Positions 26,845-36,350 of a DNA stretch of 64,000 nt are shown piece by piece. Numbering within the stretch: position 1 is the first letter of the stretch; each line of letters starts with the position of its first letter. This DNA is from Rhizobium sp. WSM4643 (GTDB taxonomy: Bacteria > Pseudomonadota > Alphaproteobacteria > Rhizobiales > Rhizobiaceae): assembly GCF_025152745.1 (NCBI RefSeq), contig NZ_CP104040.1, forward strand, positions 2,728,001-2,792,000, read 5' to 3'. Position numbers and translations under genes: made by a program. The notes under the pieces were generated by a model. That model ran no database searches, was not told where the DNA came from, and was given only the letters and a program-made list of their open reading frames with translations.

Positions 26845-27309
26845 TCACCGTGCATAACCCACGGGTATCGCCATTCCATGTTTCAATTCTTCCATCGAGA
26901 TCGATGCCGAAACGTCGAAGAGTTCGAGTTTGCGGACGATCTGCTTGTAGATCACGTCGTAATGCTCGACGCGCGGCAGCACGATCTTCAGGATGTAATC
27001 ATGGTTGCCGGTCAGGCGGTGTGCTTCGACGATCTCCGGAATGTCGCCGATGATCCGGCGGAAGGTCTCCGTCCATTCATCGGAATGGTGCGCCGTCTTG
27101 ACCAGTGCGAAGAGCGTCGTCGGCACGCCCATCTTTTCCCGATCGAGCACGACGATGCGCCGGGCGATATGGCCGCTCTCCTCCAGCCGCTGGATGCGCC
27201 GGGAGCAGGCCGAAACCGAAAGCGCCACACGCTCGGCAAGATCGGTCACGGATATGCCTGCATCCTTCTGCAGCATGTCGAGAATGCGCCTATCGCGATC
27301 GTCAAGCAT
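26845..27309 (-). CDS. Lrp/AsnC family transcriptional regulator
   Basis: A 154-residue protein starting MLDDRDRRILDMLQKDAGIS with an N-terminal helix-turn-helix (LAERVALSVSACSRRIQRLE) and a C-terminal RAM domain (HRLTGNHDYILKIVL). An open extension upstream to 27495 lacks family similarity, so 27309 is the chosen start. It is divergent from an amino-acid racemase gene across 157 bases, suggesting amino-acid-responsive control of that gene. Confidence 0.93.
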   Translation of the reverse strand: MLDDRDRRILDMLQKDAGISVTDLAERVALSVSACSRRIQRLEESGHIARRIVVLDREKMGVPTTLFALVKTAHHSDEWTETFRRIIGDIPEIVEAHRLTGNHDYILKIVLPRVEHYDVIYKQIVRKLELFDVSASISMEELKHGMAIPVGYAR

Positions 27310-27466
27310 GTGTCTAAACTGAACCTCTCGCCGAATTTTTGCATAATCTCGTAAATCCACGCAAAATAATATCACATATTTCACAGAGATGACAAACAAC
27401 GCAAACACGTCGCGCCGGAATCGCGGCATCATTCCCGACAGTTGAGAAGCATGGGAGCTTGAAGAA

Positions 27467-28186
27467 ATGGAAATGATCGGACTGATCGGTGGCATGAGTT
27501 TCGAAAGTTCGGCGGTCTATTACCGCCTCGTCAACGAGATGGTGCGCGACCGCAAGGGTGGCCTCGCCTCGGCTGAACTCATCCTGCATTCGGTCAATTT
27601 CGAAGAGATCGTCGCGCTCCAGAAGGCCGGCGACTGGGATATGGCCTCCTCGCGCCTCGGCGACGTGGCGTTGCGCCTGCAGATCGCTGGTGCCCGCTGC
27701 ATCCTCATCTGCACCAACACCATGCACCTGATCGCCGACAAGGTCGCAGACAAGATCTCCGTGCCGCTGATCCACATCATCGACGAGACGGCAAAATCGC
27801 TGCATGCGAGCGGCCGCAAGCGCCCGCTGCTGCTTGCCACCCGCTACACGATGGAGCACGGCTTCTACAGCGATCGCATGAAGAGCCTTGGTGTTGATAT
27901 CATGGTGCCTGATGCCAGCGACCGTACGACCGTGCACGATATTATCTTCAACGAACTCTGCGCCGGCAAGGTGCTCGACAGTTCGCGTCGAAAACTGTTC
28001 GATGTCATCGCTCGCGCCGTTGATAACGGCGCCGACAGCATCATCCTCGGCTGCACCGAGATCTGCCTGATCCTCGACCCCGACCATTTGCCGCTGCCGG
28101 GCTTCGACACCACAGCGATCCATGCGCGGGCGGCTGTCGATTTCGCGCTGGGAATGGACGAGACAACAGAAGAGGAAGCCGCCTGA
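27467..28186 (+). CDS. Aspartate/glutamate racemase family protein
   Basis: A 239-residue enzyme. The two catalytic cysteines are in LICTNTMHLI and ILGCTEICL, and the N-terminal GLIGGMSFESSAVYYR is characteristic of the aspartate racemase (YgeA-like) branch. It inverts amino-acid stereochemistry without a cofactor. Divergent Lrp gene suggests induction by an amino acid. Confidence 0.92.
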   Translation: MEMIGLIGGMSFESSAVYYRLVNEMVRDRKGGLASAELILHSVNFEEIVALQKAGDWDMASSRLGDVALRLQIAGARCILICTNTMHLIADKVADKISVPLIHIIDETAKSLHASGRKRPLLLATRYTMEHGFYSDRMKSLGVDIMVPDASDRTTVHDIIFNELCAGKVLDSSRRKLFDVIARAVDNGADSIILGCTEICLILDPDHLPLPGFDTTAIHARAAVDFALGMDETTEEEAA

Positions 28187-28283
28187 TATCGTCAAATTAG
28201 TTGACTCAGTCCAATAAATGTCAGACAAGATCTTGTCTGGAGATCTTTGCCGGGCCGCTGACAAAGTCGACCAACTGCTCTTT

Positions 28284-28355
28284 CGTCATGCTCGGGCTGG
28301 TCCCGAGCATCTGCAGCCGGTGCAGCAGATCCTCGGCACAAGGCCGAGGATGACG
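28284..28355. repeat. Dispersed multi-hairpin intergenic repeat
   Basis: Three adjacent hairpins: GCTCGGG/CCCGAGC, CTGCA/TGCAG and ATCCTCGG/CCGAGGAT, bounded by CGTCAT and ATGACG. It lies upstream of the MarR-GNAT gene. The reading frame is open across it but the translated product is not part of the protein. Confidence 0.75.
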
Positions 28356-28415
28356 CCGAGTGAGGAGCACACGGTTCGTCAGCAGTCTGACCAGGATCTC
28401 CATTTGGAGATCATC

Positions 28416-29333
28416 ATGTCTAGCCTATCGCTCATCGAAACCGCTCGCGATTTCAACCGGTTCTATACGAACTTCCTCGGCCTCTTGAACAAGGCCTATC
28501 TCGACACCCCCTTCACGCTGACCGATGCCCGCATCCTCTTCGAGGTCGGCTCGCATGATGGCGTCAGCGCCGCCGCACTTGTCCGCGACCTGCAGCTCGA
28601 CCCGGCCTATCTCAGCCGCATTCTCAAGCGTTTCCGCGCCGAGGGGTTGATCGAGACCAGCCCCGATCCGGCCGATCTTCGCAGCCAGGTCATCATTGTC
28701 ACCGACCAGGGACGCGAGACGTTCGAGGAACTCGGCCGGCGCTCCAATGCGCAGATCGCCGCCCGTTTCGACCGCCTGGCGAGCGGCGAGCCGGAGGCGG
28801 CCGTCTCCGCCATGTGCACGATTCGCGCCCTGCTCGACCCGGCGGCAAAACCTGCGCCGGCAATCATCCGCGCTCACCGGTCCGGCGATATCGGCTGGAT
28901 CGTCCAGAGCCAGGGCCGCTTCTATGCCGAGGAATATGGCTGGGATCTGCGCTTCGAGGCGCTGGTCGCCGAGGTCGCCGGCAAATTCCTCGCCAATTTC
29001 GATCCGGTCAAAGAATATTGCTGGATCGCCGAGCGCGGCGGCGTCAATGTCGGTTCGGTCCTCGTCACCAATGGCGGCGACGGCGTCGCCAAGCTCCGCC
29101 TGCTCTACGTCGACAAATCAGCCCGCGGCCTCGGTCTCGGCAAGCTGCTGGTCGACGAATGCATCCGCTTCTCAAAACAGAAGGGCTACCGCGAGCTTTC
29201 GCTCTGGACCAACGATATGCTGGAGACCGCCCGCGCCATCTACGTCAAGGCGGGATTCCGCCTTGTCTCCGAGGAGAGACATCGCATGTTCGGCCCTGAA
29301 GCGAACGGCCAGAACTGGGTGCTCGATCTCTGA
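28416..29333 (+). CDS. MarR-type helix-turn-helix / GNAT acetyltransferase fusion
   Basis: A 305-residue protein. Residues 1-145 form a MarR-like winged helix (LTDARILFEVGSHDGVSAAALVRDL as landmark, then DPAYLSRILKRFRAEGLIE). Residues 155-305 form a GNAT domain with the acetyl-CoA loop in ARGLGLGKLLVDECI. GGAGA at 28406-28410 fixes the start; the upstream open frame is a repeat. This fused architecture is widespread; the acetylated substrate is unknown. Confidence 0.9.
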   Translation: MSSLSLIETARDFNRFYTNFLGLLNKAYLDTPFTLTDARILFEVGSHDGVSAAALVRDLQLDPAYLSRILKRFRAEGLIETSPDPADLRSQVIIVTDQGRETFEELGRRSNAQIAARFDRLASGEPEAAVSAMCTIRALLDPAAKPAPAIIRAHRSGDIGWIVQSQGRFYAEEYGWDLRFEALVAEVAGKFLANFDPVKEYCWIAERGGVNVGSVLVTNGGDGVAKLRLLYVDKSARGLGLGKLLVDECIRFSKQKGYRELSLWTNDMLETARAIYVKAGFRLVSEERHRMFGPEANGQNWVLDL

Positions 29334-29393
29334 ATTTGCTGCGTCGCAGAAATTTCACTTGATTTGGAAATGTTCATTCCCTAATTAGGCGCC

Positions 29394-30017
29394 ATGACCG
29401 TTGCCAATCTCACACCAGAAGCAAAGACCCGCAGCCGTGGCCGTCCGCGCGAGTTCGATATGGACGCAGCACTGGATGCGGCGCTCCGCGTCTTTTCCGA
29501 ACGCGGCTATCACGCCGCCTCCATCAGCGAGTTGACCGAAGCAATGGGCCTTGCTTCGGGGAGCATCTACAAGGCATTCAAGGATAAGCGCGGCATCTTT
29601 CTGGCTGCTTTCGCCCATTATCGAAAACTCGGCCGACGGCGCCTGGAAGCGATGATCGCGTCTGCGAAGACCGGTCGCGAGAAGGTCTTCCAGATGGTGA
29701 TGTACTATGCCGAGGTCTCCTATGGCGAGGCCGGCCGCAAAGGCTGTCTCGTTGTCGGCGGCGCCAACGACTTCGCCCTGCTTGACGAGGAAGCCGCTGC
29801 CCACGTCGTGACTGCCTTTACCGCGGACGAAAAGCTGATGGCCGATCTCATCCGCATCGGCCAGACAGACGGCAGCATTCCGAAGACGGTAGACCCCGAT
29901 GCCGCCGCCCTCGCCTTCCTCTGCTTTACCAAGGGCCTGCGCGTCATCGGCAAAACAGGACGCAGCAGGGAAGAGATGCTGTCCGCGGCCGAGGCCGCGA
30001 TGAAGCTCGTGACCTGA
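29394..30017 (+). CDS. TetR/AcrR family transcriptional regulator
   Basis: A 207-residue protein with basic N-terminal arm (KTRSRGRPREFD), helix-turn-helix ISELTEAMGLASGSIYKAFKDK, and a TetR_C-type domain containing GCLVVGGANDF. It lies 110 bases upstream of an MFS transporter in the same direction and probably controls it. Confidence 0.92.
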   Translation: MTVANLTPEAKTRSRGRPREFDMDAALDAALRVFSERGYHAASISELTEAMGLASGSIYKAFKDKRGIFLAAFAHYRKLGRRRLEAMIASAKTGREKVFQMVMYYAEVSYGEAGRKGCLVVGGANDFALLDEEAAAHVVTAFTADEKLMADLIRIGQTDGSIPKTVDPDAAALAFLCFTKGLRVIGKTGRSREEMLSAAEAAMKLVT

Positions 30018-30127
30018 ACAGTCCACATCGTGGACGAGAGAAATACCGGTATTCGGTCAAGGATCGGGTGGCCGCAGCCAGCATTTTTGCATTCAATCCT
30101 TTCAATCTTTGAATACCGGAGTTTCTG

Positions 30128-31336
30128 ATGAGCATTTCAGCCACCACGCCGGATAGGGCCATTCCCAGGGCGCTATCCCCTTGGCTAACCTTCCTTTTCG
30201 CCGCCGCCTGCGGGCTGGTGGCCGCCAATCTCTATTACGGCCAGCCGCTGGCCGGCCCGATCAGTGCCGATCTCGGCTTCACGCCTGCCGCCACCGGCCT
30301 GATCGTCACGTTAACGCAGATCGGCTACGGCCTCGGCCTGCTGCTGATCGTGCCGCTCGGCGATCTCACCGAAAACCGCCGTCTGGTGTTGATGCTGATC
30401 GCCGTCTCCGCTGTCGCGCTCATCGGCGCGGCGCTGTCGTCGACGCCCGCGGCCTTCCTCGTCGCTTCGCTCTCTATCGGTCTTTCATCTGTCGCAGTTC
30501 AGGTCCTGGTTCCTTTCGCTGCCAACATGGCGCCGGATGCCACGCGCGGCCAGGTCGTCGGCAACGTCATGAGCGGCCTGCTCTGCGGCATCATGCTCGC
30601 CCGCCCCTTCGCAAGCTTCGTCGCCGAGGCCTCCTCCTGGCACATGGTCTACTACTTCACCGCAGCGCTCATGCTCGTGCTCGCCGTCGTCTTGCGCATC
30701 AACCTGCCGGTTCGCATGCCGAAGACGAAGCTGCGTTATGGCGAGTTGCTCGCTTCTATGGGCCATCTGGCGCTCACCTCGCGCGTGCTGCAGCGCCGGG
30801 CGCTCTATCAGGCCGGCATGTTCGGTGCCTTCAGCCTGTTCTGGACGACGACGCCGCTGCTGCTTGCAAGCCCGGCCTTCGGCCTGACGCAGAACGGCAT
30901 TGCCCTCTTCGCCCTCGCAGGTGCTGCCGGCGCCGTCGCCTCGCCGATCGCCGGCAGGCTTGCCGACCGCGGCATGACAAAGATCGCCTCGACGCTCGCC
31001 ATGCTGCTCGGCATGGCCGCCTTCCTGATCAGCCATTTCGCCGGCGATGGCTCGCTTGGCGCTTTGCTGCTGCTGTCGGCAGCAGCGATCCTTCTCGATT
31101 TCGGCGTAACGACCAATCTCGTCTGCGGCCAGCGCGCCATCTATGCGCTGAACCCGGAACACCGCAGCCGGCTCAACGGCTTGTTCATGGCGACCTTCTT
31201 TGCCGGCGGCGCCCTGGGCTCAGCACTCGGCGGCTGGGCCTATGCGACCGGCGGCTGGACGATGACGGCCTGGATCGGCTTCTGCTTCCCGGCGCTGGCC
31301 TTCCTGCTGTTCCTGACGGAAGGACGCGGCGAGTAA
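30128..31336 (+). CDS. MFS transporter
   Basis: A 402-residue protein with twelve predicted membrane segments in two halves of six. After TM2 is GDLTENRRLVLM, the major-facilitator loop 2-3 signature; GRLADRGMTK marks the second half. Closest in feel to YgaY-like drug or sugar exporters. The TetR gene just upstream suggests an inducible efflux pump. Confidence 0.92.
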   Translation: MSISATTPDRAIPRALSPWLTFLFAAACGLVAANLYYGQPLAGPISADLGFTPAATGLIVTLTQIGYGLGLLLIVPLGDLTENRRLVLMLIAVSAVALIGAALSSTPAAFLVASLSIGLSSVAVQVLVPFAANMAPDATRGQVVGNVMSGLLCGIMLARPFASFVAEASSWHMVYYFTAALMLVLAVVLRINLPVRMPKTKLRYGELLASMGHLALTSRVLQRRALYQAGMFGAFSLFWTTTPLLLASPAFGLTQNGIALFALAGAAGAVASPIAGRLADRGMTKIASTLAMLLGMAAFLISHFAGDGSLGALLLLSAAAILLDFGVTTNLVCGQRAIYALNPEHRSRLNGLFMATFFAGGALGSALGGWAYATGGWTMTAWIGFCFPALAFLLFLTEGRGE

Positions 31337-31345
31337 GAAGCCGGC

Positions 31346-31762
31346 CTATTTGTCGACGGAATCGAACTGAGAACGGGCGGCGCGAACGGCATCATGGTTT
31401 GCTTCCGCCCAGTTCAACAGTTGCGCCAGCGTCTGGTACAGCGAGCGGCCGAGTTCGGTCATCGAATATTCCACACTCGGCGGCTTGGTCGGGAAAACCT
31501 CGCGGTGGATGTAACCGTCTCTCTGCAGGTCGCGCAGCGTCTGCGTCAGCATGCGTTGGGAAATATCGGGTATCATCCGCCGCAACTCGCCGAATCGATA
31601 AGGCCGATCCGCCAGCACATCGAGCAGCAGCGTCGACCATTTGCCGCCGATCTGCTGCATCATGTCCCTGACCGGGCAATTGCCGAAATCAAGACCGGCA
31701 AGATCGATCTCGCGCCGCGTCCCCGGCATCCTGTTCTTCAGACTGAGGACTGCGCCACTCAT
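31346..31762 (-). CDS. HxlR family transcriptional regulator
   Basis: A 138-residue winged-helix protein. [43 protein letters not shown] and [11 protein letters not shown] are the hallmark of HxlR/QorR. The single cysteine near residue 29 is the redox sensor in several family members. It is divergent from an NmrA-type quinone oxidoreductase gene. Confidence 0.93.
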   Translation of the reverse strand: MSGAVLSLKNRMPGTRREIDLAGLDFGNCPVRDMMQQIGGKWSTLLLDVLADRPYRFGELRRMIPDISQRMLTQTLRDLQRDGYIHREVFPTKPPSVEYSMTELGRSLYQTLAQLLNWAEANHDAVRAARSQFDSVDK

Positions 31763-31778
31763 CTGCTGGTTCCCTTTT

Positions 31779-31843
31779 AGTAACGTACAGCCGAAAAACT
31801 GCCTCCTTTACACCGCGAAGTCAATTCCTATTCTAGCGTTACT
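31779..31843. promoter_or_regulatory. Candidate HxlR operator half-sites
   Basis: AGTAACG (31779-31785) and CGTTACT (31837-31843) form a 7-base inverted repeat 51 bases apart in the divergent HxlR/NmrA promoter region. Two dimers or a loop would be needed; binding is inferred. Confidence 0.4.
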
Positions 31844-31886
31844 CTCTTTTTGAGACCGCCTCTGAAACATAGAAGGAACCCGACGT

Positions 31887-32786
31887 ATGAGCGAAACCAT
31901 CCTGGTCACCGGCGCCGCCGGACAGCTCGGCCAGCGTGTCATCCATCACCTCATCGAGACCTACAAGGTCGCTCCAGGCAACATCGTCGCGGCAACGCGC
32001 CAGCCGGAAAAGCTTTCCGATCTGGAAAACAAGGGCGTCGTTATCCGCAAGGCCGATTTCGACGATGCGGCAAGCCTGGAGACGGCTTTCGCCGGCGTCG
32101 ATCGACTGTTGATTATCAGCACCGATGCGCTCGACACCCCCGGCAAGCGTCTCGCCCAGCACAAGGGTGCCGTCGCGGCAGCAGTCAAATCAGGCGTCAA
32201 GCACATCGCCTATACCTCGATGCCGGCGCCGGACAATTCGCTCGTCACCTTCGCGCCCGATCATCTCGGCAGCGAAAACGCCATCAAGGCAAGCGGTGTC
32301 GCCCATACGATCATCCGCGACGCCTGGTATCACGACAATTACCTGCACGGCATGCCGCACAACCTGCAGGGCGGCAAATGGTACAGCGCCACGGGCGACG
32401 GCAAGATCTCGACCATCTCGCGTGACGACTGCGCCCTGGCGATCGCCGCGGCCCTTGCCTCCGGCACATCCGAGAGCGCCACCTATACGGTGACCGGCAC
32501 GCAGTCGCTGGACAGCCGGCAGATCGCCGCCATCGTTTCCAACGTCGCCGGCAAGCCGCTCGAAGTAGTCGACGTCAATGACGAACAGCTCGGCCAGGGC
32601 ATGCGCGGCGCCGGCCTCCCCGGTTTTGTCGCCGACATGCTGGTTTCTGCCGACGCCAACACCCGCGCCGGCAATTTCGACATCGTCACCGAAGACTTCA
32701 CCAAGCTGACCGGCAAACAGCCGCAACCGCTGAAGGATTTCTTCGTGGAGCACAAGGCGACCCTGACGGCTTCAAGCGCGCATTGA
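31887..32786 (+). CDS. NmrA-type NAD(P)H:quinone oxidoreductase (QOR2-like)
   Basis: A 299-residue Rossmann protein: ILVTGAAGQLGQRVI at the N-terminus, LLIISTDALDTPGKRLAQHKGA and YTSMPAPDNS are typical for YtfG/QOR2, which reduces quinones with NADPH. A divergent HxlR regulator mirrors the ytfG-ytfH arrangement in enterobacteria. A 14-base-stem hairpin follows the stop. Confidence 0.9.
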   Translation: MSETILVTGAAGQLGQRVIHHLIETYKVAPGNIVAATRQPEKLSDLENKGVVIRKADFDDAASLETAFAGVDRLLIISTDALDTPGKRLAQHKGAVAAAVKSGVKHIAYTSMPAPDNSLVTFAPDHLGSENAIKASGVAHTIIRDAWYHDNYLHGMPHNLQGGKWYSATGDGKISTISRDDCALAIAAALASGTSESATYTVTGTQSLDSRQIAAIVSNVAGKPLEVVDVNDEQLGQGMRGAGLPGFVADMLVSADANTRAGNFDIVTEDFTKLTGKQPQPLKDFFVEHKATLTASSAH

Positions 32787-32791
32787 GTCTG

Positions 32792-32822
32792 CTGCGTCCC
32801 TGCGCTTGGCGCAGGGACGCAG
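32792..32822 (+). terminator. Long perfect hairpin after the quinone oxidoreductase gene
   Basis: CTGCGTCCCTGCGC and GCGCAGGGACGCAG pair over 14 bases with loop TTG, five bases beyond the stop codon. There is no T-run, so it may act as transcript stabiliser or weak terminator. Confidence 0.6.
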
Positions 32823-32942
32823 AGCGACCGAACTTTGGACTCGAAAACTTCTTCATTTCAGATGAGTCGTTTAGAGCAGACGCGCCGTGCCACTTGCGTC
32901 AAAGCGGGCAGACTTGAGAGGGGCTATCCTATAGAATGATTG

Positions 32943-32985
32943 AAGTCCTTGCTTGGCTCCCTCTTCTCCCCAGCGGGGAGAAGAG
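32943..32985. repeat. Partial copy of the two-arm dispersed repeat
   Basis: CTTGGCTCCCTCTTCTCC and CAGCGGGGAGAAGAG repeat one half of the element seen at 791-956 and 45266-45395. The rest of the 332-base gap 32787-33118 holds the hairpin above and no gene. Confidence 0.65.
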
Positions 32986-33118
32986 ACGTGTAGCGGCCCT
33001 TGCCATCTCTTGGGTCGGACGCGGAGAGATTGAACCAGGTGAGTGACCGCTTTCTTCTGCACCTGTCATAGGAATCTACCACACCTAAGTTATTGAGCCT
33101 GGAGACTCTTCGCCCCGC

Positions 33119-33871
33119 TCAAACCGCCTGCCCGCAGGCCCGGCAGAAGCGCCGTACCGTTTCCGCCATGCCATATTCCAGCGCATCGGCGGTCAGACCA
33201 TGACCGATCGAGACCTCGGCAAGCTGGGGAATGCGCCTGACCAGCGCCGGCAGGTTTTCGACCGTCAGATCGTGACCAGCATTGACGGCAAGGCCGATTG
33301 TGAGGGCTGCATCCGCCGTCCGTCCAAGCGCTTCCAGGATCGGGGCCGCCCGCTCCGGTGCATCGAAGCAGCCGCCGTAGGGGCCGGTATAGAGTTCGAT
33401 CCGATCGGCGCCGACCGCCTTGGCGATCTCAACCGCCTGTGCGTCCCCGTCACCGTCGGCAAACAACGACACCCGGCATCCCATCGTCTTCAGCCGCGCG
33501 ACGGCATCGGTCAGGAACGCCCGGTGCTTGCGGAAATCCCAGCCGTGATCGGAGGTCGCCTGCGCGGGATCGTCAGGCACCAGCGTCACCTGCTCGGGTG
33601 CCGCGCCTGCGCAGAGTTCGAAAAATTCCTCTGTGGGATAACCCTCGATATTGAACTCGGCCTTGGGGAATTCGTCGTCTATCAGGTTGCGGATGACAGG
33701 CAGGTCGGAGAAGCGGACGTGCCGCTGGTCGGGGCGCGGATGCACCGTCAGGCCGCTGGCGCCGGACGCGAGTGCGATGCGCCCGAGCGCTTCGACGCTC
33801 GGCCAGGGCAGATCGCGCCGGTTGCGCAGCATGGCGACGGCGTTGAGGTTCACGGAGAGCTTGGCGGGCAT
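33119..33871 (-). CDS. pdxJ: Pyridoxine 5'-phosphate synthase
   Basis: Condenses 1-deoxyxylulose 5-phosphate with aminoacetone phosphate to form pyridoxine phosphate. The protein starts [20 protein letters not shown] and contains [40 protein letters not shown] and [12 protein letters not shown], all PdxJ signatures. ATG 33871 (250 residues) is preferred over 33883 because it fits the family N-terminus. Confidence 0.95.
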   Translation of the reverse strand: MPAKLSVNLNAVAMLRNRRDLPWPSVEALGRIALASGASGLTVHPRPDQRHVRFSDLPVIRNLIDDEFPKAEFNIEGYPTEEFFELCAGAAPEQVTLVPDDPAQATSDHGWDFRKHRAFLTDAVARLKTMGCRVSLFADGDGDAQAVEIAKAVGADRIELYTGPYGGCFDAPERAAPILEALGRTADAALTIGLAVNAGHDLTVENLPALVRRIPQLAEVSIGHGLTADALEYGMAETVRRFCRACGQAV

Positions 33872-34200
33872 GGCGAGATCCATCGGTCACGGAAATGGGA
33901 GACCTGCTTTTAAGCCAAGTGCTCCGCGATGGCCAACGAGATTCACAAATGGATGCGATGCCGATCGCTGATGGGCATCGAAATTACGCTGAGCATTTGC
34001 CGCACGCTTACCGCAGACAGTAAATCCCGTCACCTTTGAAGAGGATGGCGAGATCCCGCAGTGCAGCACATGTTTTTGTGCAACACATCCAAGAACCCGG
34101 CAAAATATGCCGGTAAAGTTGCTATCCCATTTAAAAGAGATTATTTTTAGCACTTATAAAAGAGATCGTTCACGCATAACGTGGACATCGTATCGCGTAA

Positions 34201-34215
34201 AGTACGCCGCGTACT
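34201..34215. promoter_or_regulatory. Palindrome upstream of the MerR-LuxR hybrid gene
   Basis: AGTACG-CCG-CGTACT is a perfect inverted repeat 106 bases before the regulator start, within an otherwise featureless gap 33884-34321. It could be an operator for the hybrid regulator itself. Confidence 0.4.
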
Positions 34216-34321
34216 GCTTCTTTCCCACTGAGAAGAACGCCTAGAGGAAACCCCACTCGCCGCGCATGGGAAGCAACTGGCAAAGCCGCATGAGGTGCAA
34301 CAACATGCCCCAGGAGGGTTC

Positions 34322-35014
34322 ATGCCAGACGGTTCCAAACGCCTGTTTGCCACCGCCGGTATCGCTTCGGAGGCCCGATCGAAATATCGGTTCCTGCCTT
34401 CGGCCGCGCTACCGCCGGATCTACCGGACGGTCCGGTGCCCATTGCCGACATGGCAAACGCATTCGGCGTCACACACAGGACACTGCATTTCTATGAAGA
34501 GAAAGGGTTGATTTCAGCCAATCGCATCGGCCTGATGCGGGTCTACGGCCAGGACGACGTGATGCGCATGGCCGTCATTACAGTCTGCCGCGAAACCGGC
34601 ATGCCGATCGCCGTCATCCAGGAACTGATGGACGAACTCCGAAACGCCGATTCGCAGGAAACGGCCGAAGCGATGTTCCGCGAGGCCCTGCAGGTGCGCA
34701 AGCGCGAGCTGACGGCCGAGATGTCGACGCTGCACCGCCAGCTCCAGCAGGTCGGTGACCTCCTTGATTTCGACGGCAGCATCGAGGATCCGCCGCTGAA
34801 CGACAACCAGGACAGCGCAAGCCTGACCGCACAGGAGCGGCGTTGCCTGGAACTGATGGCGGAGGGTTATTCCACCCAGCGCATCGCCCGGGCGCTCGAC
34901 CTGAAGCATGACGAAACCCGTGACCTGGAGGCCGGAATCATCCTGAAATTCCGCGCCAACAACCGCTTCCAGGCCATCGCCAAGGCAGTTCTGCTCGGCA
35001 TCGTGCAGGCCTGA
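34322..35014 (+). CDS. MerR / LuxR-type hybrid transcriptional regulator
   Basis: A 230-residue protein. Residues 40-110 form a MerR domain (PIADMANAFGVTHRTLHFYE, then KGLISANRIGLMRVY). A helical linker follows (about 115-165). Residues 170-228 resemble a LuxR/FixJ-type C-terminal helix-turn-helix (SLTAQERRCLELMAEGYSTQ, RIARALDL, FRANNRFQAIAKAV). Two DNA-binding domains on one chain without a sensor domain is unusual. AGGAGGG at 34312-34318 fixes the start at 34322. Confidence 0.82.
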   Translation: MPDGSKRLFATAGIASEARSKYRFLPSAALPPDLPDGPVPIADMANAFGVTHRTLHFYEEKGLISANRIGLMRVYGQDDVMRMAVITVCRETGMPIAVIQELMDELRNADSQETAEAMFREALQVRKRELTAEMSTLHRQLQQVGDLLDFDGSIEDPPLNDNQDSASLTAQERRCLELMAEGYSTQRIARALDLKHDETRDLEAGIILKFRANNRFQAIAKAVLLGIVQA

Positions 35015-35105
35015 ATCACGCCCCCGACGGCCGCCACCGTCTCCTCTTTCTTCTGTCCGATCAGCAGATGCGATCTGGTCGCGCGTGCGCCCGGGATCAC
35101 GAGTG

Positions 35106-35134
35106 TGATCGGGATCATCGATTTGATCGGGATC
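35106..35134. repeat. Short direct repeat
   Basis: TGATCGGGATC occurs twice in tandem with an 18-base period in the gap between the hybrid regulator and the helicase gene. No function can be assigned. Confidence 0.5.
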
Positions 35135-35149
35135 GCCGGAGTGATAGGG

Positions 35150-36277
35150 TCAGCGGACTATCGTCAGCGTCTCCGCCGCGCGCGTGATCGCAGTGTAAAG
35201 CCAGCGTTCCCGTGTATCGCGAAACGCCCAGCTCTCGTCGAAGAGCACGACATCATTCCATTGCGAACCCTGCGCCTTGTGAACGGTCAGCGCGTAGCCG
35301 TAGTCGAACTCGTCATAGCGCTTTCGGGTGTTCCAGGGGATCTCGCCCTCGACGTCCTCGAAGGCCTGTTTCAGCAGCTTGATCTTGGCGGCTCCCCGAT
35401 CCATGTCATCGTCTTCGGGGCGGACCAGCAGATTGATGCCGGGCTTCGTCGTTTCCTTTGATGAGGTCATCACCTGCCAGAGCGAGCCGTTGAGCAGGCC
35501 CTTGGCCGGATCGTTCCGCAGGCAGACGAGCTTGTCGCCGGTCTGGGGATAATCGGCATTGAAGCCTTTCAGTTCGCGCAGGCGCTGATTGTAGCGCCGT
35601 CGTGTCCTGTTGGTGCCGACGAGCACCTGGTCGGCATCGAGGACCAGCTGCTGAGTCACCTCATTTTTCGAAATCACCTTGGCCGTACCGTAATCGCCGT
35701 ACATCACTTCATTGCCTTCGCGCACCTGCATGGCGAGCTTGATGATCGGATTGTCGCGCGCCTGCCGGTGGATATCGGTGAGCAGGTAGTCCGGCTCCTG
35801 ATTGGTAAAGTAGCCGCCGCCTGTGACCGGCGGCAGCTGGCCGGGATCGCCGAGCACCAGGATTGGCGTGCCGAAGCTCATCAGATCCTTGCCGAGCGCC
35901 TCGTCGACCATCGAGCATTCGTCGACGATGATCAGCGCCGCCTTGGCGACCGGGCTTTGCCGGTTGATCGAAAACATCGGCGCAATCGATGTCTTGCCTG
36001 TTTCCTCGTCTTCCACCGCCTCCTCACCGCGCGGCCGGTAGATCAGCGAATGGATCGTCCGGGCGTTGGAGGCGCCCCGCGAGCGCAGCACCTGCGCCGC
36101 CTTGCCGGTGAAGGCGGCAAACAACACGTCGCCATCGACATTTTCGGCGAAATGCTTGGCAAGCGTCGTCTTCCCCGTTCCGGCATAGCCGAACAGGCGA
36201 AAGAGCGGCGAGCGCCCTTCCTTCAGCCATTTCGAAACAGCCTTCAAGGCTTCATCTTGTTGCGGCGCAAATTGCAT
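35150..36277 (-). CDS. RecD-like superfamily 1 DNA helicase
   Basis: A 375-residue helicase. Walker A LFGYAGTGKTTLAKHF, motif II IIVDECSMVDE, motif III LVLGDPGQLPPV, and the UvrD_C_2 segment YALTVHKAQGSQWNDVVLF are intact. It is shorter than RecD2 and resembles phage Dda-like or stand-alone RecD-like 5'-3' helicases; no RecB/RecC or AddAB partner is nearby. Role in repair or recombination is inferred. Confidence 0.9.
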   Translation of the reverse strand: MQFAPQQDEALKAVSKWLKEGRSPLFRLFGYAGTGKTTLAKHFAENVDGDVLFAAFTGKAAQVLRSRGASNARTIHSLIYRPRGEEAVEDEETGKTSIAPMFSINRQSPVAKAALIIVDECSMVDEALGKDLMSFGTPILVLGDPGQLPPVTGGGYFTNQEPDYLLTDIHRQARDNPIIKLAMQVREGNEVMYGDYGTAKVISKNEVTQQLVLDADQVLVGTNRTRRRYNQRLRELKGFNADYPQTGDKLVCLRNDPAKGLLNGSLWQVMTSSKETTKPGINLLVRPEDDDMDRGAAKIKLLKQAFEDVEGEIPWNTRKRYDEFDYGYALTVHKAQGSQWNDVVLFDESWAFRDTRERWLYTAITRAAETLTIVR

Positions 36278-36350
36278 GATCGCAGGACTTGGCAGGATTC
36301 GCGAGCTTTAGGCAAGGCGGAAAACGGCAAATCGCCCGGCCGGACGATCA

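Noticed and set aside
28218..28415. Upstream extension of the MarR-GNAT gene
   Set aside because: The extension translates a dispersed repeat and lacks a ribosome-binding site, while GGAGA precedes 28416.
30181..31671. 496-codon plus-strand frame through the MFS gene
   Set aside because: Shifted frame of the transporter; arginine-rich translation without membrane segments.
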